A stretch of 64,000 nucleotides of DNA from Acidimicrobiia bacterium (GTDB lineage: Bacteria > Actinomycetota > Acidimicrobiia > Acidimicrobiales > Aldehydirespiratoraceae): positions 1 through 64,000 of the forward strand of contig JAJEDD010000040.1 of assembly GCA_022821685.1 (NCBI GenBank), in the 5' to 3' direction. The notes under the pieces are model-generated. The model saw only the letters and a program-made list of their open reading frames with translations, had not been told where the DNA came from and did no database searches. Positions 7,183-15,719 of the stretch are shown here, one piece after another. The position numbers were made by a program, and so were the translations under genes. Numbering within the stretch: the stretch's first letter is position 1; each line of letters opens with the position of its first letter.

Positions 7183-9543
7183 CTACAGCTCGGCCCGTCG
7201 CCGGCGCGGTTCGACGGGCGGCAGTGGCGGCATGCCCAGGGCGTCTTGCAGGAAGCGGAGTTGGAGCATCAGCAGGTTCTCGGCCACCTCCTCCTGCGGG
7301 GTCATGTGGGTGACGCCGCTGAGCGGCAGCACGGTGTGGGGACGTCCGGCCTCGGTCAGCGCCTGCGACAGCCGCAGGGTGTGGGCGGCCACCACGTTGT
7401 CGTCGGCGAGGCCGTGGATCAGCATCAGCGGGCGCTGCAGGCCGGAGGCGAGGGGGGTGAGGTCGGTGCGCTCGTAGTTGCCGGGCTCGGCCGCGGGATG
7501 GCCCAGGTAGCGCTCGGTGTAGTGGGTGTCGTAGAGGCGCCAGTCGGTGACCGGGGCGCCGGCGATGGCCGCCGCGAACACGTCGGGGCGCCGCAGCACC
7601 CCGAGCGCGGCCAGGTAGCCGCCGAAGGACCAGCCCCGGATGGCCACCCTCGACAGGTCGAGGTTGTCGCAGCGGTCGGCGGCGGCAACTAGGGCCTCGA
7701 TCTGGTCGTGTAGGACGGGTCCGGCCAGGTCGCCCCGCACCGCCCGCTCGAAGTCGGGACCGCGTCCCGGTGTGCCCCGGCCGTCGACGACCAGCACGCA
7801 GAAGCCTTGGTCCGCGAACCACTGCGAGGTGTGGAACAGCGCCTCGACCCGCTGCACCCGCTGGGCGTGGGGCCCGCCGTAGGGGTCGAGTAGCACCGGC
7901 AGCGGGCCGTCGTCGTTGCGCCCGGCGCCGACAGCGGGCATCACGATGGCCGAGACGAGCCGGCGAGGTCCGAGTTCGACAATCTCAACATTGAGCTCCA
8001 GACCCGGTTCGGCTGCATGGGAGGCGATGCGCAGGCCGCGGCCGTTGGGCTGGGACGACGGCGCAGTCGCGGCGCGGGGCCCAGCCGTGCGCTGGTCTTG
8101 GGCGACCCGAGGCGGCAATGCCGACGGTGCGCCGGAGGGGCCACGCGGCGAGGCGCCGGGCTGGAGCGAGTGGACCGTGCAGTGCCGGCCAGGATGGTCA
8201 AGCGAACGGCTGGTGACAACAACCGTGTCGCCGCCCGCGGCAATGCCGTTGACGCTTGCGCCGGCAGTGAGCCATTCAACCGTCCCGTCCCAGCCCACCC
8301 GGGCGGCATGCACCTCGGCCGGATCGACCGAGGCGGTGACGACCACGCCAGCGTCGTCGGCGTGGTCCACGGCCCGGATCTGGATGTGGTCGCCGGTGAG
8401 CGGCTCGCCGTCGGCGCACAGCTTCCGGGCCGGGCCGCGGTCCTCCACCGTGACCAGCCGACCGGCCGCCAGCCGGGGCACGCCGGGCACTAGCTCCACC
8501 CAGGCGCCGTCGCTGACCGTTCTCAGCAGCCGGCAGTCCCCCGTATCGGGGTCGGTCTGCAGCACTGCGAGGGTGCGCTGGTCCCTGGTCTGCACCGTCA
8601 GGATCAGCCCGTCGACGCTCCACCGCACGTCGGCCAGGTACTCCCAGCCGCCCTCGTCCCAGGCCACATCCACCCGACCGGCAGCCTCGCCGGCCGCGTC
8701 CCCGACGCCGGGCCCCGCGCCGACATCGAAGACTGCGAGGCTCACCGCAGCGTTGGCCGTGCCCGCGGCCGGGTAGCGGATCTCAGCCGGCTCGCGGCTC
8801 GGCGACGCCGGATCGGCGATCCACCATCTGGCAACGGCCGAGGTGTCCACCCGAGCGGCCAGCAACCTCCGGCCGTCGGGGGACCACCAGTGCCCGGTGG
8901 TTCGGCCCATCTCCTCCGCCGCCACGAACTCCGCTGCGCCCCAGCTGACCGTCTCGCCGGGCTCGTGTGCGATCAGCCGGTCGCCGCTGGAATCACCGGT
9001 TACCCGCAGCGACGAACCCGCCAAGTAGGCCACCCGGCCGCCGTCGGGCACCAGTCGAGGGTCGAACGCCCCCGGCGCCGCATCCAGCCGCTCCGGCGCA
9101 ACCTCGCCGGTGAGGCTCACCCGCCACAGGCATCCGCCCAGCGCGAACGCGGCGGCCGTCAGTTCTGCATCGGCATCGTAGGAGACGATGCCCTCGGCCG
9201 TCTCCCGCACCCGTTCACGCCGAGCCCGCTCGGCCGCGGGCACATCGCCGCCGTCACCGGCACTTCGCCGTGGGTCTCGCTCACGTCGAGCCCGCTCGGC
9301 CGCGGGCACATCGTCGCCGCCACCGTCGCGCGATCCCACCAGGCTTCGCGGGTCGGCAACCAGGCGCTCCGCCCCGGTGGCTACGTCGAGCACCCACAGC
9401 GAGTTGACCGCATCGAGTGGACCCGACGAGCGCAGAAAGGCCACCCGGGCGCCGTCGCGGGACACCCGGATGTTGCGGGGCTCGCCCAGCGTGAACCGCC
9501 GGGTGCGAGCCTGTCGCCTGGGAAACGACTCGGACCCGCCCAC
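7183..9543 (-). CDS. S9 family peptidase (dipeptidyl-peptidase IV-like)
   Basis: This protein of about 786 residues combines an N-terminal beta-propeller-like half, rich in WSPDG-type turns (GHWWSPDGRRLLAARVD), with a C-terminal alpha/beta hydrolase. The catalytic elements are GWSFGGYLAAL (nucleophile Ser), GLADDNV (Asp) and GVTHM (His). DPP IV-type enzymes release N-terminal dipeptides. The start is taken as the GTG at 9543, just before SESFPRRQARTRRFTLGEPR, the usual N terminus; a TTG at 9567 is an alternative. No signal peptide is evident, so it may be cytoplasmic. It follows bfr by about 43 nt and probably shares its transcript. The propeller half carries an in-frame duplicated insert with DVPAAERARRER twice. 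Confidence 0.85.
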   Translation of the reverse strand: MGGSESFPRRQARTRRFTLGEPRNIRVSRDGARVAFLRSSGPLDAVNSLWVLDVATGAERLVADPRSLVGSRDGGGDDVPAAERARRERDPRRSAGDGGDVPAAERARRERVRETAEGIVSYDADAELTAAAFALGGCLWRVSLTGEVAPERLDAAPGAFDPRLVPDGGRVAYLAGSSLRVTGDSSGDRLIAHEPGETVSWGAAEFVAAEEMGRTTGHWWSPDGRRLLAARVDTSAVARWWIADPASPSREPAEIRYPAAGTANAAVSLAVFDVGAGPGVGDAAGEAAGRVDVAWDEGGWEYLADVRWSVDGLILTVQTRDQRTLAVLQTDPDTGDCRLLRTVSDGAWVELVPGVPRLAAGRLVTVEDRGPARKLCADGEPLTGDHIQIRAVDHADDAGVVVTASVDPAEVHAARVGWDGTVEWLTAGASVNGIAAGGDTVVVTSRSLDHPGRHCTVHSLQPGASPRGPSGAPSALPPRVAQDQRTAGPRAATAPSSQPNGRGLRIASHAAEPGLELNVEIVELGPRRLVSAIVMPAVGAGRNDDGPLPVLLDPYGGPHAQRVQRVEALFHTSQWFADQGFCVLVVDGRGTPGRGPDFERAVRGDLAGPVLHDQIEALVAAADRCDNLDLSRVAIRGWSFGGYLAALGVLRRPDVFAAAIAGAPVTDWRLYDTHYTERYLGHPAAEPGNYERTDLTPLASGLQRPLMLIHGLADDNVVAAHTLRLSQALTEAGRPHTVLPLSGVTHMTPQEEVAENLLMLQLRFLQDALGMPPLPPVEPRRRRAEL
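9215..9327. repeat. in-frame 66-bp duplication inside the S9 peptidase gene
   Basis: A block beginning TCACG and containing CGAGCCCGCTCGGCCGCGGG occurs at 9215 and again at 9281, offset by 66 bp (22 codons), so the reading frame is kept. It encodes DVPAAERARRER twice within a surface-loop-like, charged region of the propeller domain. Confidence 0.6.
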
Positions 9544-9586
9544 CCGGCCCTGCCAGATCAGTCCCAACCCCCGGCGGGCGGGTTGA

Positions 9587-10057
9587 TCAGTCGCCCAGCT
9601 GGGCCTGGAGGTAGTTCTGGATGCCGATGTCGGCGATGGCGCTCTGCTGGGTCTCGATCCAGTCGAGGTGCTGCTCCTCGCCCACCAGCAGATGCTCCAG
9701 CAACTCTCGGGTGCCGATGTCGCCGTGCTCCTCGGCCAGGGCCACACCCCGGCGGTAGCGCTCGATGGCGGACACCTCCAGCAGCCGGTCGTTCTCCATC
9801 TGCTGCTCGACGGTCTTGCCGGCCCGCACGCTGGCCAAGCTCTCCAGCCGGGGCAATCCGTCGAGGTAGAGGATGCGATCCATCAGCTTCTCGGCGTCGT
9901 GCATCTCCTCGATGGACTCCTCGCGCATCTTGGCGGCCAGCCGGGCCCATCCCCAGTCCTCGCACACCTTGGAGTTGACGAAGTACTGGTTGATGGCGGT
10001 GACCTCGGCGGCCAGGGCCTCGTTGAGGAACTCGATGATCTCCGGTGAACCTTGCAT
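9587..10057 (-). CDS. bfr: bacterioferritin
   Basis: This 156-residue ferritin-like protein stores iron as a 24-subunit cage. All six diiron ferroxidase ligands fall at the classical positions: E18, E51, H54, E94, E127 and H130. The haem-ligating Met is at M52 (EEMHDAEKLMDRI), so this is a true haem-binding bacterioferritin. The ATG at 10057 lies 30 nt after the stop of the FAD oxidoreductase and the S9 peptidase follows closely. A transcript from the DtxR-like box at 11520 could therefore reach it. DtxR-type regulators often activate storage genes when iron is plentiful. Confidence 0.95.
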   Translation of the reverse strand: MQGSPEIIEFLNEALAAEVTAINQYFVNSKVCEDWGWARLAAKMREESIEEMHDAEKLMDRILYLDGLPRLESLASVRAGKTVEQQMENDRLLEVSAIERYRRGVALAEEHGDIGTRELLEHLLVGEEQHLDWIETQQSAIADIGIQNYLQAQLGD

Positions 10058-10087
10058 GGCGCAACCCTAACCCCAAATCGGGCGCGG

Positions 10088-11482
10088 TCAGTCCTCCACG
10101 ACGTGCGAGGCGAAGCCGTCCAGCGACCGGTCCCAGGCAGCCTCATCCACTGCGCCGTCGGACCCCACCGACTGAGCCGCAGCCTCGCCCATGGCCAGCA
10201 CATGATGCAGGTTGTCGAGCACGCCGAGCCCGTGGCGTCCCAGCGACACGATGCGATCGGCCACCAGCGACCGCAGCCACGAGTCGACGGTGGCCCGGTC
10301 GCCCATCGACGAGGTCTCGTAGACGGGATAGACCGCGGGCAGCCGCCGGACCTCTACCGCCTCCAACGCGGGGATCTCCAAACCCACCCGGGCCATGTCG
10401 GCGGCCACCAGCTCGCCTAGTTGATCCGCCGGGCGCTGCCACAGCTCGTCGCCGGGCCAGCATGCAATCTCAGCGCAGAGCACGGTGCGTCCCGGCGGGT
10501 CGTCACCGTCGCGATAGTTCTTCGGCTCCGACAGCCGGGCTACGACCGTCTCCGGACCCGGGAAGTAGTGGGCATCAAAAGGGGTGAACCGGTCGCGGCT
10601 CACCACCAGGTAGACGAGCACCACGGCTCTGCTCCGACAGCGTTGCAGGGCCTCGACCACCGCTGGCGGCGGAGACGGATCGACCGCAGCCGCCAGCGCC
10701 GGAACCGGCATGGTGGTCAGCACCGCGTCCGCGTCGAGCAGTCCGCCGTTGAGGCTCACCAACACCGAGTCCTCGGCTGCCCGAAGCCCCAGCACGCGAG
10801 TCCCGAGTCGCAGGTCGACGCCCAGTTCGACCGCGAGATCCGCCAGCGTCTCACTGAGTTGGCCGTAGCCCCGGCGGGGATACAGGAAGCTGCGGCCCTG
10901 CGGCCTCGTCGCCCTAGCCACCCGCCTCAGGATCGCTCCCGCCCCGGCGGCCGACACTCTCCGGCGAGCCAGGTCGCGGTCGAGCTGGTCGGCTTCTATG
11001 CCGTAGAGCTTGCGGGCGTAGGGCGCGTAGAACTCGCGGGCCACCGTGGGTCCCAGCCGGCGGGACACCTCGTCGGCAAAGGTGACCGAGTCAGCACCGC
11101 GGCGACGGCGCCGCCGCAGTCCCGCGGCGGCGTCGAGCGCGGCACGCGCCGCGAACGACAGCGGCAGGTTGCGCACCATGTCGCCCGCCCGCAGCGGGAA
11201 GGCGACCCACCGACCACCCAAGCGGATCCGGCCGTTGCGGGGCCGCACCTGCAGGTCGGACCCGAGCCTCGACCGGAACAGTTCCAAGAACCGCTCGTCG
11301 GTGGCGGGATGCAGCCGGTGCGAGCCATGGTCGACCCGCTGACCGGCAACCTCGAAGCTTCCGGCCAGACCGCCCACGGTGGGCTGCGCCTCCACCACCA
11401 CGCATCGATGGCCTGCCTGTGCGCTGCGTATGGCTGCCATGAGTCCGGCGGGGCCAGCGCCCACTACGACGATCTCAGCCAT
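10088..11482 (-). CDS. FAD-dependent amine oxidase/UDP-galactopyranose mutase-like oxidoreductase
   Basis: This 464-residue flavoprotein starts with a Rossmann dinucleotide fold (VVVGAGPAGLMAAIRSAQAG, then VVEAQPTVGGLAGS) and continues with DHGSHRLHPATDE and an FAD-domain C terminus (VSLGRHGLGVLDNLHHVL). This architecture fits the protoporphyrinogen oxidase/phytoene desaturase/UDP-galactopyranose mutase group. It is divergent from an NAD-dependent sugar epimerase 51 bp away, which favours a sugar-nucleotide or polyprenyl-glycan role, but haem or carotenoid chemistry cannot be excluded. It heads a probable operon with bfr and the S9 peptidase. Confidence 0.7.
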   Translation of the reverse strand: MAEIVVVGAGPAGLMAAIRSAQAGHRCVVVEAQPTVGGLAGSFEVAGQRVDHGSHRLHPATDERFLELFRSRLGSDLQVRPRNGRIRLGGRWVAFPLRAGDMVRNLPLSFAARAALDAAAGLRRRRRRGADSVTFADEVSRRLGPTVAREFYAPYARKLYGIEADQLDRDLARRRVSAAGAGAILRRVARATRPQGRSFLYPRRGYGQLSETLADLAVELGVDLRLGTRVLGLRAAEDSVLVSLNGGLLDADAVLTTMPVPALAAAVDPSPPPAVVEALQRCRSRAVVLVYLVVSRDRFTPFDAHYFPGPETVVARLSEPKNYRDGDDPPGRTVLCAEIACWPGDELWQRPADQLGELVAADMARVGLEIPALEAVEVRRLPAVYPVYETSSMGDRATVDSWLRSLVADRIVSLGRHGLGVLDNLHHVLAMGEAAAQSVGSDGAVDEAAWDRSLDGFASHVVED

Positions 11483-11517
11483 GCGGGCCGGTCCAGTTTC
11501 TCATCGGGCCACAGTTC

Positions 11518-11536
11518 TTGTAAGGTATGCCTAATG
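11518..11536. promoter_or_regulatory. DtxR/IdeR-like iron box in a divergent promoter region
   Basis: TAAGGTATGCCTAA (11521-11534) is an inverted repeat with one mismatch in the arms (TAAGG / CCTAA). It resembles the TTAGG-N-CCTAA core recognised by DtxR/IdeR iron regulators. It lies in the 51-bp gap between the FAD oxidoreductase-bfr operon and the epimerase, touching the epimerase ATG. A related, better palindrome occurs at 18826-18837. Regulation is inferred. Confidence 0.5.
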
Positions 11537-12580
11537 TCTGCTATAACGCTCAGTGAATATACCAGCACTCGCCGCCGTCAGGGCCGGGTAGCGGTGGTGA
11601 CGGGAGCGGCCGGATTCATCGGCTCCCATCTCGTCGACCTCCTCCTCGATCAAGGACACACGGTGATCGGACTGGACTCCCTCGACCCTGCCTACAGCCC
11701 GGCCCAGAAGCGGGCCAACCTTGCGGCGGCCCAGCAGCACCCGTCGTTCCGGCTGGTGGTCGACGACCTCCGGCGCGCCCATCTCGCCGGGCTGTTCGCT
11801 GAGGCCGCGACGGTGTACCACCTCGCGGCCCGAGCCGGCGTGCAGGATTCGTGGCGACAGGGCGTCACCGACACCTGGGAGGTCAACGTGGCCGGCACCC
11901 AGGCCGTGCTCGACGCGGCACTGACCGCCGGCGCTGGGCGAGTGGTGCTGGCGTCGAGTTCGTCCGTCTACGGCGAGACGGCCGCACCCGGCGGACCGCG
12001 AATCGTGAATCCGATCAGCCCCTACGGCGCCTCCAAAGCCGCTTGCGAGCACCTGGCCGGCGTCTACTCCGGCAGGGGCCTCGAAGTGGTCACGCTGCGA
12101 TACTTCACCGTGTACGGACCCCGGCAGCGGCCCGACATGGCCATGCACCGGATGTTCGAGGCGACCCGGGCCGACGGGCCGACCTTCTCGCGGCGGGGCT
12201 CCGGCGAGCAGACCCGCGAGTTCACGTTCGTCGGCGACGTGGCCCGAGCGACCGCGGCAGCCGCGGCAGTCCCGGCCGCCGCCGGGCGGGCGTTCGACAT
12301 CGGAGGCGGCGCCCGCCACTCGCTGAACGATGTGATCGCCGCGGTGGGCGCAGTGTCCGGAGCCGCGGTGCGAGTGCGGACCGTGCCCCGACCGGCCGGC
12401 GATCCTCAGGCGACGGCCGCCGACGCCGACCCGGCTCGCCGGTTGCTGGGCTGGAGGCCGGTCACCTCGCTGCGTCGGGGCTTGGCCGAACAGGGGGCAT
12501 GGCATCGGCAGCGGCGCAGCCCGACGCGCCCGCCGGCTGCTCAGCCCGGCTCGGCGCAGTCCGTGCCGGCCGCGATCTGA
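11534..12580 (+). CDS. NAD-dependent epimerase/dehydratase (UDP-glucose 4-epimerase type)
   Basis: This 348-residue short-chain dehydrogenase acts on nucleotide sugars, usually as a 4-epimerase or dehydratase feeding glycan synthesis. Motifs are VVTGAAGFIGSHLVDLL (NAD-binding TGxxGxxG), VYHLAARAGVQDSW, the catalytic Ser/Tyr-x3-Lys (SSSSVYG, then YGASKAACE) and LRYFTVYGPRQRPDMA. The ATG at 11534 overlaps the iron box, implying a leaderless transcript. A longer open frame upstream is the antisense of the FAD oxidoreductase. The final 40 bp overlap, tail to tail, with the convergent GT-C gene, and the Pro-rich C terminus is unusual for the family. Confidence 0.85.
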   Translation: MSAITLSEYTSTRRRQGRVAVVTGAAGFIGSHLVDLLLDQGHTVIGLDSLDPAYSPAQKRANLAAAQQHPSFRLVVDDLRRAHLAGLFAEAATVYHLAARAGVQDSWRQGVTDTWEVNVAGTQAVLDAALTAGAGRVVLASSSSVYGETAAPGGPRIVNPISPYGASKAACEHLAGVYSGRGLEVVTLRYFTVYGPRQRPDMAMHRMFEATRADGPTFSRRGSGEQTREFTFVGDVARATAAAAAVPAAAGRAFDIGGGARHSLNDVIAAVGAVSGAAVRVRTVPRPAGDPQATAADADPARRLLGWRPVTSLRRGLAEQGAWHRQRRSPTRPPAAQPGSAQSVPAAI

Positions 12581-14025
12581 GCCGCCCCAGGCTCAGCAGT
12601 TGCTCGACGTGTGCCACCGCGAGCGGCACTGCCTGGACCGGGCCGCGAGGTGAACCACCCCCACACTCCCGTCGCGGCCATCACCGCCGCCCACGCGACG
12701 GTCAGCGCCACCGAGCCGCCCTCGAAGTGGCGGTGGTCGGGCAGCAGGGCCGACCACACCTGGTAGACGGGATTGGCGGTCTCCTCGAAGTCCACCACGA
12801 GGGTACGTCTGCCGGTGGACGCCTCGACCACCAGCCATAGCCAGCTGAAGATCCCCACCAGGCAGCCCCCCAGCGCCAGCCACTGAATGCCGCGCCGCCG
12901 GTCGGCCAGCATGGCCACCGCCACCACCACCACCGGAAGCACCGCCACCACCTGGCGGCCCGGCCACCACCAGCCGTGCATGGTCAGCGCTACCCAGGTC
13001 GCCACCGCATACCCGGCCCCGAACACGGCCAGCAGGGTGGCCCAGCCCGGCGGGCGGCGGCGGGCCACAGCAGCCAGGGCCGGCACGGCCAGCAGATAGG
13101 CGGGGGTCCAGGCGGCCAGCCCGAAGCCGCGGTCCACCAGCAGACCGATCAGGCGCCGACTGCGCCCCAGGTAGTCGGGATCGCTTCCCAGCACCAGCAT
13201 CTCGCCGTCGACGAAGTGATCGCCGCTGGCGTAGGCGGTCCAGCCGCCGTAGACGCTGCGGTGGAAGGCGAGGTAGACGGCACCGGCGACAGCCAAGACC
13301 GCGAGATCCAGAACAAGCTGCCGCCCGCGCTCGGGCCACGACCTGACCGCCAACGCGGCCGCGAGCACCGCGGCCACCGGCACGAACTTCACCGACAGCC
13401 ACGGCAGGGCCACGATGCTCGCCAGGGCCACCACCCGGCCGGCGGCCGCGCCTGTTCGCGGCGACGCACCGGTGACCGCCGCCAGTCCGAGCACCACGCA
13501 CAGCGCGGCCGGCATCTCGGGATAGACCTGGGTGGCGTAGCCCACCAGCGGCGGCGCGGCGAAGAAGGCGCCCACCACCACAGCGCCCACCCCCACCTCC
13601 ACGCCGAAGCGGCGGACCGCCAGCCACAGCGTGGCCGCCGCCGTAGCGGCCGCGATCGTGGCCAGCGCGGCTTTGGCCGCCACCCAGCCGCCCAGCCGCA
13701 TCGGCACAGCCAGCAGTGCGGGCAGCAGCGGATCGTGGGGGCTTATGCGCCGGCCCGAGTCGTCGAGCTCGATCGTCTGGGGGTTCAGGTTGATCTCGTG
13801 GTAGGGCTCGAAGCGCCGCTCGGCCAGTTCGTCGCTGATGTCCAGGTCGAAGTCCTCACCGATGCTGATGGCCGTGGTCAGGTATTGGGGCTCGTCCGCG
13901 GTCACCCTGGCGCCGTAGGTAGCCCGGGCGCCGATGGCCGGCAATGCGACGGCGAACGTCCATACGGCCACCGCGGCCATGGCCAGCGCGAGCCTCGGGG
14001 GCTGCGCCGGGCGCGGACGCCTCAC
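12541..14025 (-). CDS. GT-C type membrane glycosyltransferase-like protein
   Basis: This 494-residue polytopic membrane protein has about 10-12 hydrophobic segments. After the first helix a long extracytoplasmic loop carries an acidic motif (VTADEPQYLTTAISIGEDFD), followed by SPHDPLLPALLAVPMRLGG. The DE motif in the first loop is the catalytic feature of GT-C enzymes (ArnT/PMT-like), which move sugars from polyprenyl-phosphate to acceptors outside the membrane. The specific family is not certain. The GTG start at 14025 overlaps the iron permease stop by GTGA, so it is translationally coupled to iron uptake, an uncommon partnership. Confidence 0.65.
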   Translation of the reverse strand: MRRPRPAQPPRLALAMAAVAVWTFAVALPAIGARATYGARVTADEPQYLTTAISIGEDFDLDISDELAERRFEPYHEINLNPQTIELDDSGRRISPHDPLLPALLAVPMRLGGWVAAKAALATIAAATAAATLWLAVRRFGVEVGVGAVVVGAFFAAPPLVGYATQVYPEMPAALCVVLGLAAVTGASPRTGAAAGRVVALASIVALPWLSVKFVPVAAVLAAALAVRSWPERGRQLVLDLAVLAVAGAVYLAFHRSVYGGWTAYASGDHFVDGEMLVLGSDPDYLGRSRRLIGLLVDRGFGLAAWTPAYLLAVPALAAVARRRPPGWATLLAVFGAGYAVATWVALTMHGWWWPGRQVVAVLPVVVVAVAMLADRRRGIQWLALGGCLVGIFSWLWLVVEASTGRRTLVVDFEETANPVYQVWSALLPDHRHFEGGSVALTVAWAAVMAATGVWGWFTSRPGPGSAARGGTRRATAEPGAAQIAAGTDCAEPG

Positions 14026-15677
14026 AGCAGGTGGTCGCGGCGGATCACCAGGAACCACGTCAACACGAACGACAGGGCGACCAGCACCACGGCCATGATC
14101 CCGGCCTCGGCGATGAAGGCGTCCTCGAAGGAGCTGAAGATCCTTGTGGCCAGAGTCGAGAATCCCAGCGGCGACACGAACAGGCTGATGGGCAGCTCCT
14201 TCATCACCGACAGCAGCACCAAGCCTGTCGCGGCCAGCAGGCCCGGCCCCATCATTGGCAGGTCCACGGCAACGAAGCGGCGCAGGCGCCCGGCGCCGAG
14301 GATGCGGGCCGAGTCATGGAGCCTGTCGGGGACGCTGCGGACCGCCACCAGCGTCACCCCCATGGCCAGCGACCCGAACCGGACCATGTAGGCGAAGATC
14401 AGCAGGGCCATGGTGTCGTTGAACACCTCGAACGCCAGATCCGACCGCAGTGTCCAGAACCGCATCGACAGCGCGATGAGGATGCCGGGCAACGCGAAGG
14501 TGCTGACTACCAGCGCGTGGGCGAACGAGCCGGCCCTGGACTGGTACCGGCCCACGAGCAGCGCAATGGGCAGCACCGCCGCGGTGGACACGACCGCCGC
14601 GACCACGCTGACGCCGAGGGTGTTCACTGTGGCGTCGAGCACCTTGGAGGAGTCGATGGTGAGGGGTCGGCCGCCTGTGGCCGACCTGATCAGGCCGCCG
14701 GCGGCCCAGTCCAGCAGCGCCACCAGGGGCGCGCCCACCGCGCCCGAGGCTGCAAGGACAACCAGGCCCAGCGCGGGCATCCTCCATCGACCGAGGCTGT
14801 AGATCATCGGGCGGTTGGAGCGGCCGCCGACCGCGTCGGGCAGCCGGCGCGAGAACCGGCGCTCGCCCAGCACCACCAACGCAGCCAGCACCAGCAGGAT
14901 CAGGCTCAGGGCCAGGGCCACCGGCGGGTTGGCGAGCTGGTTGGTGGCGATGGCCCGGGTGAGCGTGTCGTAGCGCATGAGCTGCACCGCCCCGAAGTCG
15001 CTGAGGGTGTAGAGGAACACCAGCAGCGTCCCGGCGCCCATGGCCGTGGCCGTCTGAGGCACGCAGATGCGCCAGAACACCTTCAACACGGTGTCGCCCA
15101 GCACCCTGGCGCTCTCCTCGAGGGTGCTCGGCAACTGTCGCAGCCGGGCGGCGACCGGAAGGTACACGTAGGGGTAGGTCATCAGGGTCAGGACCAGCCA
15201 CGCTCCAGTGAAGCCCCGCAGTTCCGGGGTTCGGTCCACGCCTATGTCGGCGAGCAAGTCGTTGGCGAGCCCGCCCGGGTTGAGGGTGTGGATGAAGGCG
15301 GCCGCCCCGACGAAGGTGGGAAACACCAGCGGCAGCGGTATCAGGATGCGCCACAACCGGATGAGCGGAAGGTCGGTTCGGCTGGTGAGCCAGGCCAGGC
15401 CGGTGCCGAGCACCAGCGCCGCGGCCGACACCGACACCGCCAGGCGCAGCGAGCGCCACAGCGGCCCGATGGTGCGGTCACTGAAGAGCAGGCCGGCCGG
15501 GTCGGCCCCGGCGGCAAAGTTCCGGTAGACGAGATACGCCCCGGGGAAGGCGAAGGCCCCGGCGAGGGCCAGACCGGCCAGCCGCAGCAGCGGTGGAGCG
15601 CCAGCGGGGCGCGGCGGGCGCGCCGTCGTGTCGGCCGTCACCGGTTGAGCCTCCGCGACGCCTCGAAGATCACTCAT
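14022..15677 (-). CDS. iron(III) ABC transporter permease (FbpB/AfuB type, fused two-domain)
   Basis: This 551-residue permease contains two MetI-type halves, each with an EAA loop (LEESARVLGDTVLKVFWRICVPQ about 210-235; HDSARILGAGRLRRFVAVDLPMM about 450-475). It therefore forms a whole channel by itself, as in FbpB/ThiP permeases, with roughly 12 membrane segments. It follows the binding protein by 42 nt and is coupled to a GT-C protein. No ATPase gene accompanies it here, so the energising subunit must be encoded elsewhere or shared. Confidence 0.88.
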   Translation of the reverse strand: MSDLRGVAEAQPVTADTTARPPRPAGAPPLLRLAGLALAGAFAFPGAYLVYRNFAAGADPAGLLFSDRTIGPLWRSLRLAVSVSAAALVLGTGLAWLTSRTDLPLIRLWRILIPLPLVFPTFVGAAAFIHTLNPGGLANDLLADIGVDRTPELRGFTGAWLVLTLMTYPYVYLPVAARLRQLPSTLEESARVLGDTVLKVFWRICVPQTATAMGAGTLLVFLYTLSDFGAVQLMRYDTLTRAIATNQLANPPVALALSLILLVLAALVVLGERRFSRRLPDAVGGRSNRPMIYSLGRWRMPALGLVVLAASGAVGAPLVALLDWAAGGLIRSATGGRPLTIDSSKVLDATVNTLGVSVVAAVVSTAAVLPIALLVGRYQSRAGSFAHALVVSTFALPGILIALSMRFWTLRSDLAFEVFNDTMALLIFAYMVRFGSLAMGVTLVAVRSVPDRLHDSARILGAGRLRRFVAVDLPMMGPGLLAATGLVLLSVMKELPISLFVSPLGFSTLATRIFSSFEDAFIAEAGIMAVVLVALSFVLTWFLVIRRDHLL

Positions 15678-15719
15678 GGAGCATGCCGCCGCAACCGCCG
15701 ACCACTCAACCCGGCCCGG

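Noticed and set aside
10058..10087. Separate iron box directly before bfr
   Set aside because: GGTTAGGG on the reverse strand resembles one half-site, but the second half is absent; control from the upstream box is simpler.
10421..11533. Long N-terminal extension of the epimerase
   Set aside because: The open sequence is the antisense of the FAD oxidoreductase gene, and the Rossmann motif begins shortly after the ATG at 11534.
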